Positions 1 to 7,411 of a stretch of 40,731 bases of DNA are shown here, piece after piece. The DNA is taken from positions 75,213 through 115,943 of the forward strand of contig UBXV01000040.1 in the NCBI GenBank assembly GCA_900469625.1, given 5' to 3'. Numbering within the stretch: the first letter of the stretch is position 1; each line of letters begins with the position of its first letter. The position numbers and the translations under genes are program-made. The notes under the pieces are model-generated. The model worked only from the letters and a program-made list of their open reading frames with translations, was not told where the DNA came from and searched no databases. This stretch comes from Hyphomicrobiales bacterium (GTDB taxonomy: Bacteria > Pseudomonadota > Alphaproteobacteria > Rhizobiales > Rhizobiaceae).

Positions 1-1239
1 GGCTGCAACGGCCGCCATAGGGTCCAGCGGAGCACCCCCCTGGTAACCCTGACCGAAAATCAGGGTCTGGCGCATGTCGGTGATGTCGGCCTCCTTCTTC
101 TTCAGGTCGTTGAACCAGGCGCCGTCTGCCGTCTCGCCATAGAGCACCGTGCCGATGATGCGGTTTTCCTTCAGCACCAGCCGCTTGTAGACGCCGGCCG
201 TGGCGTCGCGCAGCACGATCTCCTCGCGGTCGTCGCCATCGGCAAAATCCCCCAGCGAAAAGAGCTCGATGCCGGTGACCTTGAGCTTGGTCGGCGTGTC
301 GGAATGCACGAAGGCGGCAGCACGCTCGCCGGCAAGGTGCGAGGCGGCGACGCGGGCCATCTCGTAGAGCGGCGCGACCAGCCCATAGACCATGCCGCCC
401 ACTTCCGCGCATTCGCCGAGCGCCCAGATGCGGCCGTCCGACGTCTGCATGCCCTGGTCGACGACGATGCCGCGATTGACGGCAAGGCCGGCCTCCTTCG
501 CAAGCCCGACGCTTGGGCGAATGCCGACAGCCATGACGACGAGTGTCGCCGGTATGATCCGGCCATCGTCGAGCTCGATGCCCTCGACCCTGCCATTGCC
601 GACGATCGCCTTGGTGTTGGCCTTGCAGATAATCTTGATGCCGCGACTTTCGAGCTCTTTTTGCAGGAGATAGCCGGCAGCAGGATCGAGCTGGCGGTCC
701 ATCAGGGTCGGCATCACATGGAGGACCGTGACATCCATGCCGCGGCCGGCAAGGCCGGCGGCCGCTTCAAGGCCGAGCAGGCCGCCGCCGATGACAATGG
801 CCTTCTCGCGCGACTGGGCGGCGAGCAGCATCGCCTGCACGTCGTCGAGATCGCGATAGGTGATGACGCCAGGCATGTCGTGGCCCGGCACCGGCAGGAT
901 GAAAGGCACGGAACCAGTGGCGATCACCAACCTGTCGTAACTTTCGGTGACGCCGTGATCGGAGGTCACGGTTCTCGCATCGCGGTCGATCGCAACGATG
1001 CGATGGCCCTTGTAGAGGGTAATACCGTGCTTGATGTACCAGCCATCGCCATGGATGATGATTTCTTCATAGTCTTTCTCGCCCGACAGTACCGGCGAGA
1101 GCATGATGCGGTCGTAGTTGACGCGCGGCTCGGCGTTGAAAATGGTGACCTCGTAACGGTCGGGCACCTTTTCGAAGAGATGCTCCAGCATGCGCCCCGG
1201 CGCCATGCCATTGCCGATGATGACGAGTTTCTCGGTCAT
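1..1239 (-). CDS. nirB: Assimilatory nitrite reductase NAD(P)H large subunit, N-terminal half (partial)
   Basis: This gene runs off the left edge, so only the first 413 residues are visible; the family is usually about 800 residues. The enzyme reduces nitrite to ammonium in the cytoplasm with NAD(P)H, FAD, a [4Fe-4S] cluster and siroheme. The visible part is the FAD/NAD-dependent pyridine nucleotide-disulfide oxidoreductase domain. It starts MTEKLVIIGNGMAPGR (FAD dinucleotide fold), has a second nucleotide fold at about residue 150 (VIGGGLLGLEAA) and an ALGECAEVGG motif near residue 310. The bfd-like and siroheme domains would lie outside the window. The ATG at 1239 is 17 bases downstream of the nitrate transporter stop, so the two genes are one operon. 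Expression should follow the sigma-54 promoter and NasT attenuator upstream of that transporter. The identification is confident from motifs and context. Confidence 0.93.
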   Translation of the reverse strand, partial: MTEKLVIIGNGMAPGRMLEHLFEKVPDRYEVTIFNAEPRVNYDRIMLSPVLSGEKDYEEIIIHGDGWYIKHGITLYKGHRIVAIDRDARTVTSDHGVTESYDRLVIATGSVPFILPVPGHDMPGVITYRDLDDVQAMLLAAQSREKAIVIGGGLLGLEAAAGLAGRGMDVTVLHVMPTLMDRQLDPAAGYLLQKELESRGIKIICKANTKAIVGNGRVEGIELDDGRIIPATLVVMAVGIRPSVGLAKEAGLAVNRGIVVDQGMQTSDGRIWALGECAEVGGMVYGLVAPLYEMARVAASHLAGERAAAFVHSDTPTKLKVTGIELFSLGDFADGDDREEIVLRDATAGVYKRLVLKENRIIGTVLYGETADGAWFNDLKKKEADITDMRQTLIFGQGYQGGAPLDPMAAVAA

Positions 1240-1256
1240 GGTCTGTCCTTGTCTGT

Positions 1257-2513
1257 TCAGGCGGCGGCAGCGGTCGGCAGCGAAGGCGTGCGGCGTTCCA
1301 TCTGGCGGATCGAGAGGTGCATCCAGATGAGCGACGCGGCGACGACGGCGAAGAGGAGCAGGAAACAGCTCGACCAGAGCCCGGTCGCGTCCTTGAGGAG
1401 CCCGAAGGCAATCGGCAGGACGAAGCCGCCGAGCCCGCCGACCATGCCGACGATGCCGCCGACCGCGCCGACATTGTCCGGGTAATAGGCCGGGATATGT
1501 TTGTAGACGGCGGCCTTGCCGAGGCTCATGACGAAACCGAGAACAAAGACGACGACGATGAAGACGGCGGGCGTGATACCGAAGGCGCGTCCTTCGCCCG
1601 CCGCCGCCAGCGACAGGATCAGCGTTGCGACGGCGGAAACGCCGAGCATCCAGTACATGACGCTGCGCGCCCCCTTGCGGTCCGAAAGCACGCCGCCGAA
1701 GGCGCGGAAGATGCTGCCGGGAATGGAATAGGCGGCAGCAATCATGCCGGCGGCTGCGATGTCGAAACCGTAGACGCCGACCAGGTAACGCGGCAGCCAA
1801 AGGGAAAGCGCGACGAAGCCGCCGAAAGCGAAGAAGTAGTAGAGCGAGAAGCGCCAGACCTGCGCGTTCTTCAAGGGCGCGAACTCCTGGAGCAGGCTGC
1901 GCTGCGGCAGCTGGCGCTCGCGGCGGCTACGGAACGCCGGGTCGTCGCTGGTCGTGAACCAGAAGACGAGCGCCGTCACCACCAACGCGGCCGCCCAGAT
2001 TACGGCAACGGCCTGCCAGCCGAAGGCAAGCATGACGAACGGCGCCAGGAACTTGGTCACCGCCGCCCCGACATTGCCGGCGCCGAAGATGCCGAGCGCC
2101 GTGCCCTGTTTTTCCGGCGGAAAGAACGGCGAGACATAGGCGACGCCGACGGCGAAGGACCCGCCGGCAAGCCCGATGCCGAGCCCGGCGAGCAGCATCT
2201 GCGGATACGTGGTCGCATAGGCGAGCAGGAAGGTGGCAAGCGCCGCCGCCAGCATGGTGAGCGTGTAGACGAGGCGGCCGCCATAACGCCCGGTCCAGAC
2301 GCCGAGCAGCATGCGCACCAGCGAGCCGGTCAGGATCGGCGTGCCGACGAGCAGGCCGAACTGCGTCTCACTCAATCCCAGGTCCTGCTTGATGCGGATG
2401 CCTATGATCGCAAAGATCGTCCAGACGGCGAAACAGATGGTGAAGGCGAAGGTGGACATCCACAACGCGGTGGCGGGTTCACCGGCGGATAGAGGCTTCT
2501 TGTTCTCGGACAT
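1257..2513 (-). CDS. NarK/NasA-type MFS nitrate/nitrite transporter
   Basis: This is a 418-residue inner-membrane protein with about 12 predicted helices that should import nitrate (or exchange nitrate and nitrite) for assimilation. It carries the glycine-rich nitrate signature of the NarK/NasA family twice: a FFPPEKQGTALGIFGAGNVG stretch near residue 130, and a YYPDNVGAVGGIVGMVGG stretch near residue 350. I chose the ATG at 2513 over an in-frame TTG 21 bases upstream because GGAGAA sits 3 bases before the ATG. The gene is first behind the sigma-54 promoter and the terminator/antiterminator leader, and nirB follows after 17 bases. That gives uptake and nitrite reduction under the same control. 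It could be named narK or nasA depending on scheme, so I leave the symbol empty. Confidence 0.92.
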   Translation of the reverse strand: MSENKKPLSAGEPATALWMSTFAFTICFAVWTIFAIIGIRIKQDLGLSETQFGLLVGTPILTGSLVRMLLGVWTGRYGGRLVYTLTMLAAALATFLLAYATTYPQMLLAGLGIGLAGGSFAVGVAYVSPFFPPEKQGTALGIFGAGNVGAAVTKFLAPFVMLAFGWQAVAVIWAAALVVTALVFWFTTSDDPAFRSRRERQLPQRSLLQEFAPLKNAQVWRFSLYYFFAFGGFVALSLWLPRYLVGVYGFDIAAAGMIAAAYSIPGSIFRAFGGVLSDRKGARSVMYWMLGVSAVATLILSLAAAGEGRAFGITPAVFIVVVFVLGFVMSLGKAAVYKHIPAYYPDNVGAVGGIVGMVGGLGGFVLPIAFGLLKDATGLWSSCFLLLFAVVAASLIWMHLSIRQMERRTPSLPTAAAA

Positions 2514-2560
2514 GGCTTCTCCGGGGCCCGACAAGGTCGTGCCGCTCCATCTCGGGGTTG

Positions 2561-2634
2561 AAAAACAAAAAGCCGCTGGTCAGGCTCACCCGACACGGAA
2601 ACTCCGTGCGTGCGTCATCCTGATCAGCGGCTTT
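2561..2634 (-). terminator. Rho-independent attenuator terminator in the nitrate operon leader
   Basis: Read on the minus strand, AAAGCCGCTGATCAGG (2634-2619) pairs with CCTGACCAGCGGCTTT, leaving one A-C mismatch. A T-rich tract (TTTTTGTTTTT) follows. A smaller hairpin (CACGG / CCGTG) sits inside the large loop. The structure lies 48 bases before the transporter ATG, between promoter and gene, so it can attenuate rather than end a gene. Its left arm overlaps the second ANTAR-type hairpin, which makes the two structures mutually exclusive. Confidence 0.85.
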
Positions 2635-2662
2635 GCTGGTGCGGTGCCCGTCGTTGGACACC
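2623..2662 (-). promoter_or_regulatory. ANTAR (NasT) target: tandem hexaloop hairpins P1 and P2
   Basis: On the minus strand, P1 (2662-2643) is stem GGTGTCC / GGGCACC with hexaloop AACGAC. P2 (2640-2623) is stem ACCAGC / GCTGAT (one mismatch) with hexaloop AAAGCC. Both loops have A at position 1 and G at position 4, the known signature of ANTAR-protein RNA targets. The hairpins are 2 bases apart. P2 uses the bases that form the left arm of the terminator at 2561-2634, so stabilising P1-P2 should prevent termination. nasT, encoded just upstream, has an ANTAR domain and is the obvious ligand. Direct binding is inferred. Confidence 0.85.
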
Positions 2663-2694
2663 AAATTCGTGGCCCTTAGGCCTGAGAATTAGAA

Positions 2695-2710
2695 AGCAAT
2701 CATCGTGCCA
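2695..2710 (-). promoter_or_regulatory. Sigma-54 (RpoN) -24/-12 promoter
   Basis: On the minus strand the sequence is TGGCACGATGATTGCT, an exact match to the RpoN consensus TGGCACG-N4-TTGCW. It lies about 180 bases before the transporter ATG. Transcription would start near 2683-2686, just before the ANTAR hairpins, so the full leader would be transcribed. An NtrC-class activator is expected. Confidence 0.88.
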
Positions 2711-2785
2711 GTTTCAGCAAGCGATTGATTTAACGTGAAAAGATACGTGATAGTATCCTGTGGCGACGTGGTTGGCCTTCGACCT

Positions 2786-2813
2786 GTGCAGTGCAAACGC
2801 TATTTTTTGTGCA
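2786..2813 (-). promoter_or_regulatory. Possible NtrC upstream activating half-sites
   Basis: Three GTGCA-type half-sites (2786-2790, 2791-2795, 2809-2813) lie about 75-100 bases upstream of the sigma-54 promoter, a typical enhancer distance. NtrC sites resemble TGCAC-N5/6-GTGCA, and these half-sites do not form one clean consensus dyad. The assignment is therefore tentative and leans on the promoter type. Confidence 0.35.
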
Positions 2814-2839
2814 CCGCGCATAAATTAGGCGCTGCGCAT

Positions 2840-4054
2840 TCATCGCGATGACTGGCTTGCGATATAGGCATCCAAATCGTCCGGATCGAACCGTCCGCCG
2901 TCGAAAAAGCCATCCGGCCCCAGCGTCAAGGCACCCGAGGAGCCGACCGGCGTTTCGGTGAGCAAGGCACCCTCGACCTTGGCGCTGGCCGAAGGCATGG
3001 CGAGGCCGAGGTCCTTCAGGGCGGCGCGATAGATATCCGGCCGGTAGGTTTCCGCGGCGATCCGCTGGCGCTCGACCGTGTGTTCGATCTGCTTCCAGCG
3101 CACCATCTGGGTGTAGAACCACAGGGCATGGCTCTTCCACGGGAAGGTCGCAGCCTTGGCATTCGGCACGAAGAAATCCCTGACGGCATGGACGACCCCG
3201 CCGCCGACCGGAAGATTGCCGGCAAGAGCGGGCAACAGCAGTTCGGCATCCCGCCCGACATAAGCCTGTTTCGAAAGCAGCGCGGCAAGAGCCTCGTGGT
3301 TGTCGGGCCGGGCGCACCAGAGCGAAGCCTGATGCAGCGCTACGAGCAGCGCGGCCATCGCCTCCGGATGGGCCCTGCCCCATTGCGCATTGACGCCGAG
3401 AACCTTCTCCGGGCTCGACCGCCAGATCGCAGCCTTGACGGTGGCAAGGTATCCACCGCGCCTGAGCACGCCGAAGGTGTTCCAGGGTTCGCCGGCGCAA
3501 TAGCCGTCGATCACGCCTTCGGCCAGCGCATCTCCCATATCCGGGGGCGGCAGAACGACGATCTCGATATGACGGACCGGATCGATGCCGCTCGCGGCCA
3601 GCCAGTAACGCAGTTCGTAATTGTGTCCCGAATAGGGGTGCACGACGGCAAAGCGCAGCGGCGCACCTGCCCGGGTCTCGATGACCTTGCGAAGGGCGAC
3701 GCCGTTGGCGCGTGCGTCAAGGTCGGCGGTCGCGCCGTTTTCCGCCATCGCCTGCCAGAGTGCCGACGATACGGTCACGGCGTTGCCGCCCAACCCCAGT
3801 GCCATCGGGACGATCATTTCGGGCGCCGGCACGTTGAGGCCGAGGTTGCACGCGATCGGCATGGGGCCGAGAATATGCGCGACATCGATATGCCTTACGG
3901 CAAGCCGATCGCGGATGCTTGCCCAGGACCGTTCCCGCAGCAGCGTCAGGTCAATGGCCTGCTCCTCGGCAAAGCCCATTTCGCAGGCAACGACCAAAAG
4001 CGCGCTGTCGAGTAGCGGCACGAAACCGGCGGTGATGGCGTGGCGCGTCGTCAT
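2840..4054 (-). CDS. nasS: NasS-like nitrate/nitrite sensor (NrtA/CmpA family binding protein)
   Basis: This 404-residue protein is related to the NrtA/CmpA periplasmic nitrate-binding proteins. Its N terminus (MTTRHAITAGFVPLLDSALL) has no signal peptide, as expected for a cytoplasmic sensor. It keeps family features such as the KAAIWRSSPEKVLGVNAQW region (about residue 212) and a C-terminal SQSSR end. In NasS-NasT systems NasS holds the ANTAR protein NasT inactive until nitrate or nitrite binds. The ATG overlaps the nasT stop by 4 bases (ATGA), so the two are translationally coupled. It is followed by the sigma-54 promoter for the transporter gene. Function is inferred from homology and this diagnostic gene order. 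Confidence 0.9.
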   Translation of the reverse strand: MTTRHAITAGFVPLLDSALLVVACEMGFAEEQAIDLTLLRERSWASIRDRLAVRHIDVAHILGPMPIACNLGLNVPAPEMIVPMALGLGGNAVTVSSALWQAMAENGATADLDARANGVALRKVIETRAGAPLRFAVVHPYSGHNYELRYWLAASGIDPVRHIEIVVLPPPDMGDALAEGVIDGYCAGEPWNTFGVLRRGGYLATVKAAIWRSSPEKVLGVNAQWGRAHPEAMAALLVALHQASLWCARPDNHEALAALLSKQAYVGRDAELLLPALAGNLPVGGGVVHAVRDFFVPNAKAATFPWKSHALWFYTQMVRWKQIEHTVERQRIAAETYRPDIYRAALKDLGLAMPSASAKVEGALLTETPVGSSGALTLGPDGFFDGGRFDPDDLDAYIASQSSR

Positions 4055-4653
4055 TCCTTGCCTCCGGGATCGAGCAGGCTGGCCGCCGTGACGAGGCCCT
4101 GGGCGATGTCGATGATCTTGCGGTTCTGGTTCATCGCCGTTTTCCGCAGCAGCGCATAGGCCTCGTCCTCGGAGAGCCCGCGCGAGCGCATGATGAGACC
4201 CTTGGCGCGATCGATGATCTTGCGGCCCTCCAGTTCGCCGCGTGTTTCCTCCAGCTCGCGGTTGAGACGCGCGAAGGCATTGAAGCGGCTGATCGCCATT
4301 TTCAGGATCGGGCGGACCCGCTCCTGCTTCAGGCCGTCGACGATATAGGCCGACACGCCGGCCTCCACCGCAGCCTCGATGGAGGCTTCGTCGGACTGGT
4401 CGACGAACATGGCGATGGGGCGCCTGACCGCGCGCGACAGCTGGAACATGCTTTCCAGCATGTCGCGGTTGGGATTTTCGAGATCGATGACGATGACGTC
4501 GGGATTGAGGTCGGCAATGCGCCGTGCCAACCCATGCATGTTGTCGATCACGGTGACCTGGTCATAGCCCGCGTCGCGCAGCCCCTCTTCGATGATGGCG
4601 ACGCGGATGCGGTTCTCGTCGATGACAAGGACGTTTAGTCTGCTTTGCTGCAT
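4051..4653 (-). CDS. nasT: NasT-like ANTAR response regulator, transcription antiterminator
   Basis: This is a 200-residue protein with an N-terminal receiver domain (VLVIDENR start, acidic residue D57 in VIVIDLENP) and a C-terminal ANTAR RNA-binding domain at about residues 130-195 (KIIDRAKGLIMRSRGLSEDEAYALLRK). NasT binds tandem hexaloop hairpins in nascent mRNA and stops terminator formation when nitrate or nitrite frees it from NasS. The matching hairpins and terminator are at 2561-2662. I chose ATG 4653 because MQQSRLNVLVID begins the receiver domain; an in-frame GTG at 4692 would add 13 residues. It overlaps nasS by 4 bases. Upstream, 4654-4904 is non-coding and should hold the nasTS promoter, but I see no clear sigma-54 or sigma-70 match. 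Confidence 0.93.
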   Translation of the reverse strand: MQQSRLNVLVIDENRIRVAIIEEGLRDAGYDQVTVIDNMHGLARRIADLNPDVIVIDLENPNRDMLESMFQLSRAVRRPIAMFVDQSDEASIEAAVEAGVSAYIVDGLKQERVRPILKMAISRFNAFARLNRELEETRGELEGRKIIDRAKGLIMRSRGLSEDEAYALLRKTAMNQNRKIIDIAQGLVTAASLLDPGGKE

Positions 4654-4904
4654 GCCGCGACCGCATTCCGATCGAACTTGAAGTGCCCGCACTGGATCAA
4701 TCCGACATGCGACATGACCTGTCCGAAAGCAAGCGGGATTTTAGGGCATGCGATGCCCGGTTTTCCCGCCCGCCAGCCTCCATGGCGCAATCGATGCCAG
4801 CATTCTTCCGGCTGGAATGGATGTGTGGCCGAGCCCATCATGCCGCTTGAATGACCCAAGATGCGATCCCAGGCGGCGCGCGGTTCAGCGTTGACCAGCG
4901 ACGA

Positions 4905-7022
4905 TCATTTTCCGTCCGTTTTTGCCGACTGCTTTTGGGTCGGCATCGGCTTGCCTTCGCCCAGATCAGCCGCATCGGCAAGAATGGCCGCCGCCTCGTC
5001 CAGCAATGCATCCTTTGCGTTCTTGCGGGCGTTCTCCATGGCAAGTTCGGCACTCAGGCTACGCTCGTTTGCATTGAGGCCATCATCCGCGCCGAGTTCG
5101 TCACCGGCGCCAGCCTCCGCCCGAGCCTTCTGCCGGTTTTCCCGCTCAGTCATTTCCTTGCGGCGTTCGGCTTCATTGAGGGAGACGACGCCTTTTTCGC
5201 GCTGCACCTTCAGATCGGCGATGTCTTCCAGCAAGCGCTGGTAGTCGGCATTGCCTGCAACGCGCACGTCATGGCGGTCCTGAAGCGTCGGCAGCAAGGC
5301 GGCGACAGAGCCCATGGGCTTATACTTCGCAGCCTTGATCTCGGCCCAAGGCAGCGCGTTGTCATAGCTGGTCTCGCCAAAGGTTTTCGGATCGGACAGT
5401 CCCGGCAAGACGACGTCTGGCGTTACGCCGTGCAACTGCGTCGTGCCGCCGTTGATGCGGAAAAACTGCGCAACCGTCACTTTCAGCTCGCCGAATTCGG
5501 GTTTCTTGTTGCGGACCATCTGGTCGAGGCTGACAACCGTCTGAACGGTGCCCTTGCCGAAACTGGGCTCGCCGATGACAAGGCCTCGACCGTAGTCCTG
5601 GATCGCCGCCGCGACGATTTCCGAAGCCGAGGCGGAGCCGCGATTGATCAGGACACCCACCGGGCCTGTCCAGACGGGACCGGGGAAATCAGCGCTTCTG
5701 ATCACCACCTTACCGTCGCTGTCGCGCTGCTGGACGACCGGGCCGGTGCCGATGAACAGGCCCGTCAGATCGATCGCCTCGTCCAGTGAACCGCCGCCAT
5801 TGTTGCGCAGATCAAGGAGAACGCTGTCGACCTTCTCCTCTTTCAGTTCGCCGAGCAGCTTTTCGACATCGCGGCTGGCGCTTCGGAAATCCTTGTCTCC
5901 CTTGCGCCGGGCTTCGAAGTCCTCGTAGAAGGCCGGCAGCGTGATCACGCCGACCTTGCGCGTGGCCTCACCCATTTTCACCGAAAGCACCGCCTTCTGG
6001 GCGGCCTGCTTTTCGAGGCTGATCTTGTCGCGCACCAGGCTGACAATCCTGTGGGTGGCATCGGCACCGGCATCCGCGGGCAGGATATCGAGGCGCACCA
6101 CCGATCCTTTTTCCCCTCGGATCAGTTGCACGACCTCGTCGAGGCGCGTGCCCACGACTTCCTTTATCGCCCCGTCCTTGCCTTGACCGACGCCCGTGAT
6201 TCGGTCTCCGACCGAAAGCTGTCCGGACAATTGCGCCGGGCCGCCGGGCACCAGCTCGCGAATCGTCGTGTAGTCGTCGCGGTCCTGCAACACCGCACCG
6301 ATGCCGACCAGCGAGAGCTTCATCGCCATGTTGAAGTTGGCCGAGGCGCTCGCCCCGAAATAATCCGTGTGCGGATCGACGGACGTGGTGTAGGCGTTCA
6401 TGAACGACTGGAAAACATCGTCGCTCTTGTATTTGTACGCGCGCTCGAGTGCGTTCGCGTATCGTTTGTCCAGCGTCTGGCGAATGATTTCATCAGTCTT
6501 GCCGCCCAGCTTCAACCGCAACCAGTCGGCCTTCACGCGCTTGCGCCAAAGCGCGTCGCTCTCGGCCTCCGACTGCGGCCAAGGCGCGTTTTCGCGCATG
6601 ACCGGGTAGGTTTCCTGCGCGTTGAAATCGAAGTCCTGCTTCACGATGCTGCGCGCGTAGGTCATGCGATCAGTAATGCGCTTGCCGTAGGCGTTGAAGA
6701 TCGCAAACGGAATCTTCAAGTCCTGCCGTTCGATCGCATCATCGATCTCGTTGCGGTGCGACATGAACCCGTCGATATCCGCCTGCAGGAAGATCACGCG
6801 GTCCGGATCCAGTGATTTTATGAACCGATCCAGTACCTTGGCAGACAGCTCGTCGTCGAGCGGCACCGGCTTGTAGCTGTAGCGCGAGAGAAATTTCGCG
6901 CTCAGATCAGCGGCCTGTGCCTGCTGCTTGATCGGTTTCAAAACCGGCGGTGCGGCGACGTCAGCAGATGCGGACTGCGCGAATGCGAGAAATGCACCAA
7001 GGAAAACATATGATATGCGCAT
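4905..7022 (-). CDS. prc: Tail-specific (carboxy-terminal processing) protease, Prc/Tsp family S41
   Basis: This 705-residue protein has a signal peptide at about residues 1-20 (ending SASA), so it should act in the periplasm. Prc-type proteases recognise unstructured C termini and trim or degrade envelope proteins. Domain order is an N-terminal helical domain (about 35-225), a PDZ domain (about 235-330), the S41 catalytic domain (about 355-540) and a C-terminal DUF3340-like region. The catalytic Ser-Lys dyad is visible as S465 (GSASASE) and K490 (SFGKGTVQ), 25 residues apart as in E. coli Prc, with D476 at the matching acidic position. Length is close to E. coli Prc (682). A weak hairpin (4744-4758) follows the gene but lacks a proper T tract. 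It is not obviously linked to the nas genes. Confidence 0.92.
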   Translation of the reverse strand: MRISYVFLGAFLAFAQSASADVAAPPVLKPIKQQAQAADLSAKFLSRYSYKPVPLDDELSAKVLDRFIKSLDPDRVIFLQADIDGFMSHRNEIDDAIERQDLKIPFAIFNAYGKRITDRMTYARSIVKQDFDFNAQETYPVMRENAPWPQSEAESDALWRKRVKADWLRLKLGGKTDEIIRQTLDKRYANALERAYKYKSDDVFQSFMNAYTTSVDPHTDYFGASASANFNMAMKLSLVGIGAVLQDRDDYTTIRELVPGGPAQLSGQLSVGDRITGVGQGKDGAIKEVVGTRLDEVVQLIRGEKGSVVRLDILPADAGADATHRIVSLVRDKISLEKQAAQKAVLSVKMGEATRKVGVITLPAFYEDFEARRKGDKDFRSASRDVEKLLGELKEEKVDSVLLDLRNNGGGSLDEAIDLTGLFIGTGPVVQQRDSDGKVVIRSADFPGPVWTGPVGVLINRGSASASEIVAAAIQDYGRGLVIGEPSFGKGTVQTVVSLDQMVRNKKPEFGELKVTVAQFFRINGGTTQLHGVTPDVVLPGLSDPKTFGETSYDNALPWAEIKAAKYKPMGSVAALLPTLQDRHDVRVAGNADYQRLLEDIADLKVQREKGVVSLNEAERRKEMTERENRQKARAEAGAGDELGADDGLNANERSLSAELAMENARKNAKDALLDEAAAILADAADLGEGKPMPTQKQSAKTDGK

Positions 7023-7411
7023 TCAGCGTCGATCCAATTCTAAGTGCCGAGTGTCGATCCGCGATCTAGGTGGAGCAATTATGGTTTTTTGGCAACCGGC
7101 TGGCTCATAGACGCGTCGAGTGACCCTTCGGTTGACGGTGGCTGGCCAGCGCCCAGTTCACGGTGCCGCCGGTTAGCCAAGCCCTTTTTTCGAGAATCGG
7201 CCTGCCGACGCCACCCCGAATTACCTGAAACTTCGCCCTCCAGTTTCCCTGTTTTGTCCGCTCCAGACAATAGGAAACCCAGCCCTGTCTTCACGCTTTG
7301 AAAAAAACCGTCACGTAATATGACTTCCTATTCCCGGTCAGTCCGGTCATGTAACCATTGAAGGTCGCTCGAGTCATCGCTCGACGACAAACGGACCAAA
7401 GAGCTGACACT
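7023..7411. other. Divergent intergenic region between prc and the FabMG-like gene
   Basis: These 389 bases should carry promoters for both flanking genes. TTGAAA at about 7298 and TAATAT at about 7316 lie before the plus-strand gene, but their spacing is too short for a convincing sigma-70 promoter. I see no supported coding sequence or structured RNA. Confidence 0.4.

Noticed and set aside
304-1485. Plus-strand open frame of 393 residues antisense to nirB and the transporter
   Set aside because: Highly charged, low-complexity product; nirB on the opposite strand has clear catalytic motifs.
4744-4758. Hairpin GGGCAT-GCG-ATGCCC as terminator of the tail-specific protease gene
   Set aside because: Only 6 bp and followed by TAAAATCC, not a T tract; too weak to list as a terminator.
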